The notes under the pieces are model-generated. The model had not been told where the DNA came from. It saw only the letters and a program-made list of their open reading frames with translations, and ran no database searches. Position numbers and translations under genes: made by a program. Below, one piece after another: positions 12,990-15,064 of a stretch of 15,064 bases of DNA; positions within the stretch are counted from its first letter, which is position 1, and each line of letters opens with the position of its first letter. This DNA is from BPJO01 sp037189665. GTDB lineage: Bacteria; Planctomycetota; Phycisphaerae; Tepidisphaerales; Tepidisphaeraceae. The stretch covers positions 1 through 15,064 of the forward strand of contig JBBCIV010000141.1 of the NCBI GenBank assembly GCA_037189665.1, written 5' to 3'.

Positions 12990-14798
12990 TCATCCGACGA
13001 TCTGCAGGTCTTTCACTTCGAGTTCGACCGAGCGATAGCCGTTGAACTCGTTCACCTGCGGCAGCACGGCTAAGTCGAGCACCGTGCCGGCGGGGAGTTG
13101 GTCGAACATCGCGCCGGCGCCGAAGGCGATGGCCTTCATGATCGCGCCGTTCTGCTTGATGTAGAGCTGGAGGTGGTCGCCGGTCTTGCCGACGCGCCTG
13201 GGGGCGGCGGTAAGGGAGACTTGGCGGCAGCGGAGGACGGGCTTCGGATTGCCCCGGCCGAACGGGCCGAGGCGGGCGAGGTCGGTGACGAGCGCTTCGG
13301 TGACGCTCGCCAGCTCAGCGTCGCAATCCAGCTTTAGCTCGGGGACGAGGATGGCGGGGTCGATCGATCCGTTCGCGTGTTCGACGAACGCGGAGCGAAA
13401 AGAATCAAACTTCTCCGGCAACACCTTCAGCCCCGCCGCCATCTCGTGGCCGCCGTGGGATTCGAGGGTGTGGGTGACGTTTTGCAGGGCTCGCGCGAGG
13501 TGGAAGCCGTCCACGCTGCGGCCTGATCCCTGCCCGATCTCGCCGTTCAGCCCAACGACAATCGTCGGCCGATGGAAGCGGTCAACGATGCGGCTGGCGA
13601 CGATGCCGATGACACCTGGGTGCCAATCGCGGTCGCCGACGACGATCGCCTTCCAGTCATTTTCGATCATCTGGAGCTGCGCGATCTGCTCGAGCGCGTG
13701 GCCGAGGATGGCGCGTTCGGTGTTTTGACGCTGGCGGTTCTGCGATTCGAGGTAGGTGGCGATCTCGACGGCGCGATCTTCAGAGGCGTCGGTCAGCATC
13801 TCGACCGCGAGCCGCGCGTGCCCCATCCGGCCGCAGGCGTTCAGGCGCGGGGCGAGGAGAAAGCCGACGTGATAGCTGTCGAGCTTCTTGCCGTTCAGAT
13901 CGGCGCTCTCGATCAACGCCCGCAGGCCGACGAGCTTCGTCGCCTTCAATCCGCCGAGGCCGAAGTGGGCAAGAATGCGGTTTTCCCCCACCAGCGGCAC
14001 GACGTCGGCGATCGTGCCCAGCGCCGCCAACGCCATCGCCTCGATCAGGAAGCCTTTTAACTCTTCGTTCACGCGATTCGCGCCGCTGATCGCCTGCCCG
14101 ATGCCCCACGCCAGCTTGAACGCCACGCCCGCGCCACAGAGATGCGGATTGGGATACGGCATCTCCGCCGGCAAGCGAGGATGCACGATGGCGGAGGCAT
14201 TGGGAAGATTGGGGGTCGGGAGTCGGGGGCCGGGAGTCGGGTTAGCTTCGACCTCCGACCCACGACCCACGACCTCCGAAACTTCCTTCCACTCATGATG
14301 ATCCGTGATCACCAGCTCCACGCCGAGTTCGCGCGCGACCTCTGCCGGTTCGATCGCGGTGATGCCGCAATCGACGGTGAGGATGAGCTGGGCGCCTTCC
14401 GAAGCAAGCTGGCGGATGGCATCGGTGTTAAGGCCGTAGCCCTCTTCGACGCGGTGCGGAACGTAGTAGCGAACACTGCCGCCCAGCAGGCGGATGGCGT
14501 GCCAGAGGATGGCGGTGGCGGTGATGCCGTCGACGTCGTAGTCGCCGAAAATCACGATCTGCCGCCCATCGCGAATCGCGGCGGCCACGCGGCGGGCGCC
14601 GTCGGTCAGGCCGGGGATCAACGCCGGATCGAGCAAGCATCTCAGGTTCGGACGGAGGAAGCTCTGACAATCATCGGCCGCCGTAATGCCGCGGTTCAGC
14701 AGCACTTGCGCCACCACCTGGCTGATCCGCAGCCGGTCGGCCAGCTCGCGTGCCCGCTCGTCGGTCGGCGCGACAGTCCATCGTCGCGAAGTCTTCAT
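12990..14798 (-). CDS. recJ: Single-stranded-DNA-specific 5'-3' exonuclease RecJ, with an in-frame repeat insertion
   Basis: With the ATG at 14798 the product has 602 residues. RecJ degrades single-stranded DNA from the 5' end in recombination and mismatch or base-excision repair. The catalytic DHH domain carries GDYDVDG (85-91), VDCG (142-145), DHH (166-168) and GTIADVVPL (261-269). PRLNACGRMGHA (317-328) and the DHHA1 motif SHGGHEMAAG (447-456) follow, then the C-terminal OB-like region with GPFGRGNPKP (511-520). All metal ligands I know for the family appear present. About 24 extra residues lie directly after DHH (near 171-195) and are encoded by a heptamer repeat element. The GTG at 14870 and ATG at 14816 are alternative starts, but conserved sequence begins at SRRWTVAP. 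A zinc-ribbon gene follows 40 nt later. Confidence 0.93.
   Translation of the reverse strand: MKTSRRWTVAPTDERARELADRLRISQVVAQVLLNRGITAADDCQSFLRPNLRCLLDPALIPGLTDGARRVAAAIRDGRQIVIFGDYDVDGITATAILWHAIRLLGGSVRYYVPHRVEEGYGLNTDAIRQLASEGAQLILTVDCGITAIEPAEVARELGVELVITDHHEWKEVSEVVGRGSEVEANPTPGPRLPTPNLPNASAIVHPRLPAEMPYPNPHLCGAGVAFKLAWGIGQAISGANRVNEELKGFLIEAMALAALGTIADVVPLVGENRILAHFGLGGLKATKLVGLRALIESADLNGKKLDSYHVGFLLAPRLNACGRMGHARLAVEMLTDASEDRAVEIATYLESQNRQRQNTERAILGHALEQIAQLQMIENDWKAIVVGDRDWHPGVIGIVASRIVDRFHRPTIVVGLNGEIGQGSGRSVDGFHLARALQNVTHTLESHGGHEMAAGLKVLPEKFDSFRSAFVEHANGSIDPAILVPELKLDCDAELASVTEALVTDLARLGPFGRGNPKPVLRCRQVSLTAAPRRVGKTGDHLQLYIKQNGAIMKAIAFGAGAMFDQLPAGTVLDLAVLPQVNEFNGYRSVELEVKDLQIVG
14212..14276. 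repeat. 65-bp element of four plus four inverted heptamers inside recJ
   Basis: On the plus strand 14212-14239 is four 7-nt units: GGGGTCG, GGAGTCG, GGGGCCG, GGAGTCG. After a 9-nt spacer (GGTTAGCTT), 14249-14276 is four units, CGACCTC, CGACCCA, CGACCCA, CGACCTC, which are the same word class on the other strand. The element can fold as a long imperfect hairpin. Bases 14211-14241 have five G runs of three or more with loops of 2-4, a canonical G-quadruplex motif, on the recJ template strand. It is read through in frame and adds a proline-, glycine- and glutamate-rich loop to RecJ. Confidence 0.85.
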
Positions 14799-14867
14799 CG
14801 TCCGTGACTTTAACATCCCACGACGAGCATAACGCGATCGCGACGAATTCGCGACATGGATTCGATC

Positions 14868-14897
14868 CACGAATCTTCACGAATCGACACGAATGGA
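14868..14897. repeat. Three direct 10-nt repeats (CACGAATCtt type)
   Basis: CACGAATC, CACGAATC and CACGAATG begin at 14868, 14878 and 14888, an exact 10-nt period. The block lies 70-100 nt upstream of the recJ start and might overlap its promoter region. No gene lies in 14799-15064. Confidence 0.6.
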
Positions 14898-14911
14898 ATA
14901 CAGGAATTCGC

Positions 14912-14940
14912 CACAGATGAGGCACAGATGTACACAGATA
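14912..14940. repeat. Three direct repeats of CACAGATG at 10-11-nt spacing
   Basis: CACAGATG, CACAGATG and CACAGATA begin at 14912, 14923 and 14933. They lie 14 nt beyond the CACGAATC block and share its near-helical-turn period. The words recall dispersed intergenic repeats in environmental Planctomycetes and Verrucomicrobia (from memory). The remaining 14941-14989 shows nothing recognisable. Confidence 0.55.
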
Positions 14941-15012
14941 AAAGGTGGCAGAGGCGATTGGGAGTTCTGATTCAACCTGCCCATCGCCGAACTGTCATGT
15001 CATCCTGAGCGT

Positions 15013-15064
15013 ACTCGCGAAGGATCTACTCGCCTGACGCGTGCCGGGTAGATCCTTCGCGAGT
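15013..15064. repeat. 17-bp perfect inverted repeat, probably part of a TGTCATCCTGAGCG-type element
   Basis: ACTCGCGAAGGATCTAC (15013-15029) is exactly complementary to 15048-15064, with an 18-nt loop. TGTCATCCTGAGCGT directly precedes the left arm. If the symmetry continues, the mirror of this word lies beyond the window edge. The TCATCCTGAGCG...GAAGGATCT wording is that of short palindromic elements I recall from many unrelated genomes. Confidence 0.75.

Noticed and set aside
14868..14940. CRISPR-like short repeats
   Set aside because: Repeats of 8 nt with 2-3-nt spacers, three copies each, and no cas genes; far outside CRISPR dimensions.

Overview
The window is high-GC bacterial DNA with twelve protein genes, one of them cut by the left edge. 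I see no tRNA, rRNA, CRISPR array, transposase or phage gene. The best guess for the source is a planctomycete, probably of the Phycisphaerae type. This is an inference from three things seen: a secreted-type protein with a LEPR-XLL-like N-terminal motif (FESLEERVLLA), a membrane protein with a cytosolic zinc ribbon of the CPKCxYDxRG...CxECG type, and a mix of heparinase-like, LamG and FAD_oxidored-type proteins typical of that phylum. No marker gene here fixes the taxonomy.

Layout. Positions 1-2553 (minus strand) hold a partial heparinase II/III-type polysaccharide lyase and a small three-helix membrane protein. Positions 2672-3939 (plus) hold a 2Fe-2S ferredoxin and a sugar-1-phosphate nucleotidyltransferase. 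Positions 3959-5607 (minus) hold a translationally coupled pair, a LamG-fold protein followed by a six-bladed beta-propeller of SMP-30/NHL type. A CorA-type Mg2+ channel lies at 5762-6772 (plus), divergent from that pair and convergent with a CslA/CesA-like processive family-2 glycosyltransferase at 6903-8528 (minus). From 8819 to 14798 all genes are on the minus strand. In transcription order they are recJ, a zinc-ribbon membrane protein, an FAD-dependent oxidoreductase and an Mrp/ApbC-type P-loop ATPase.

How the genes fit together. Three genes concern carbohydrate: the lyase, the nucleotidyltransferase that makes an activated sugar, and the membrane polysaccharide synthase. They are not in one operon, so a shared pathway is only possible. 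CorA, Mrp and RecJ are housekeeping functions. The LamG/propeller pair is clearly co-translated but its job is unknown.

The most unusual item is inside recJ. A 65-bp element at 14212-14276 consists of four GGGGTCG-like heptamers, a 9-bp spacer, and four heptamers in inverted orientation. It lies in the coding sequence just after the DHH motif, keeps the frame, and adds about 24 residues. Its plus strand is also a strong G-quadruplex motif. Other non-coding structure includes a 17-bp perfect inverted repeat at the right edge, two sets of 10-11-nt repeats upstream of recJ, a 9-bp-deleted inverted repeat between corA and the glycosyltransferase gene, and a 16-bp hairpin after the zinc-ribbon gene. 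No complete novel multi-gene system is evident.
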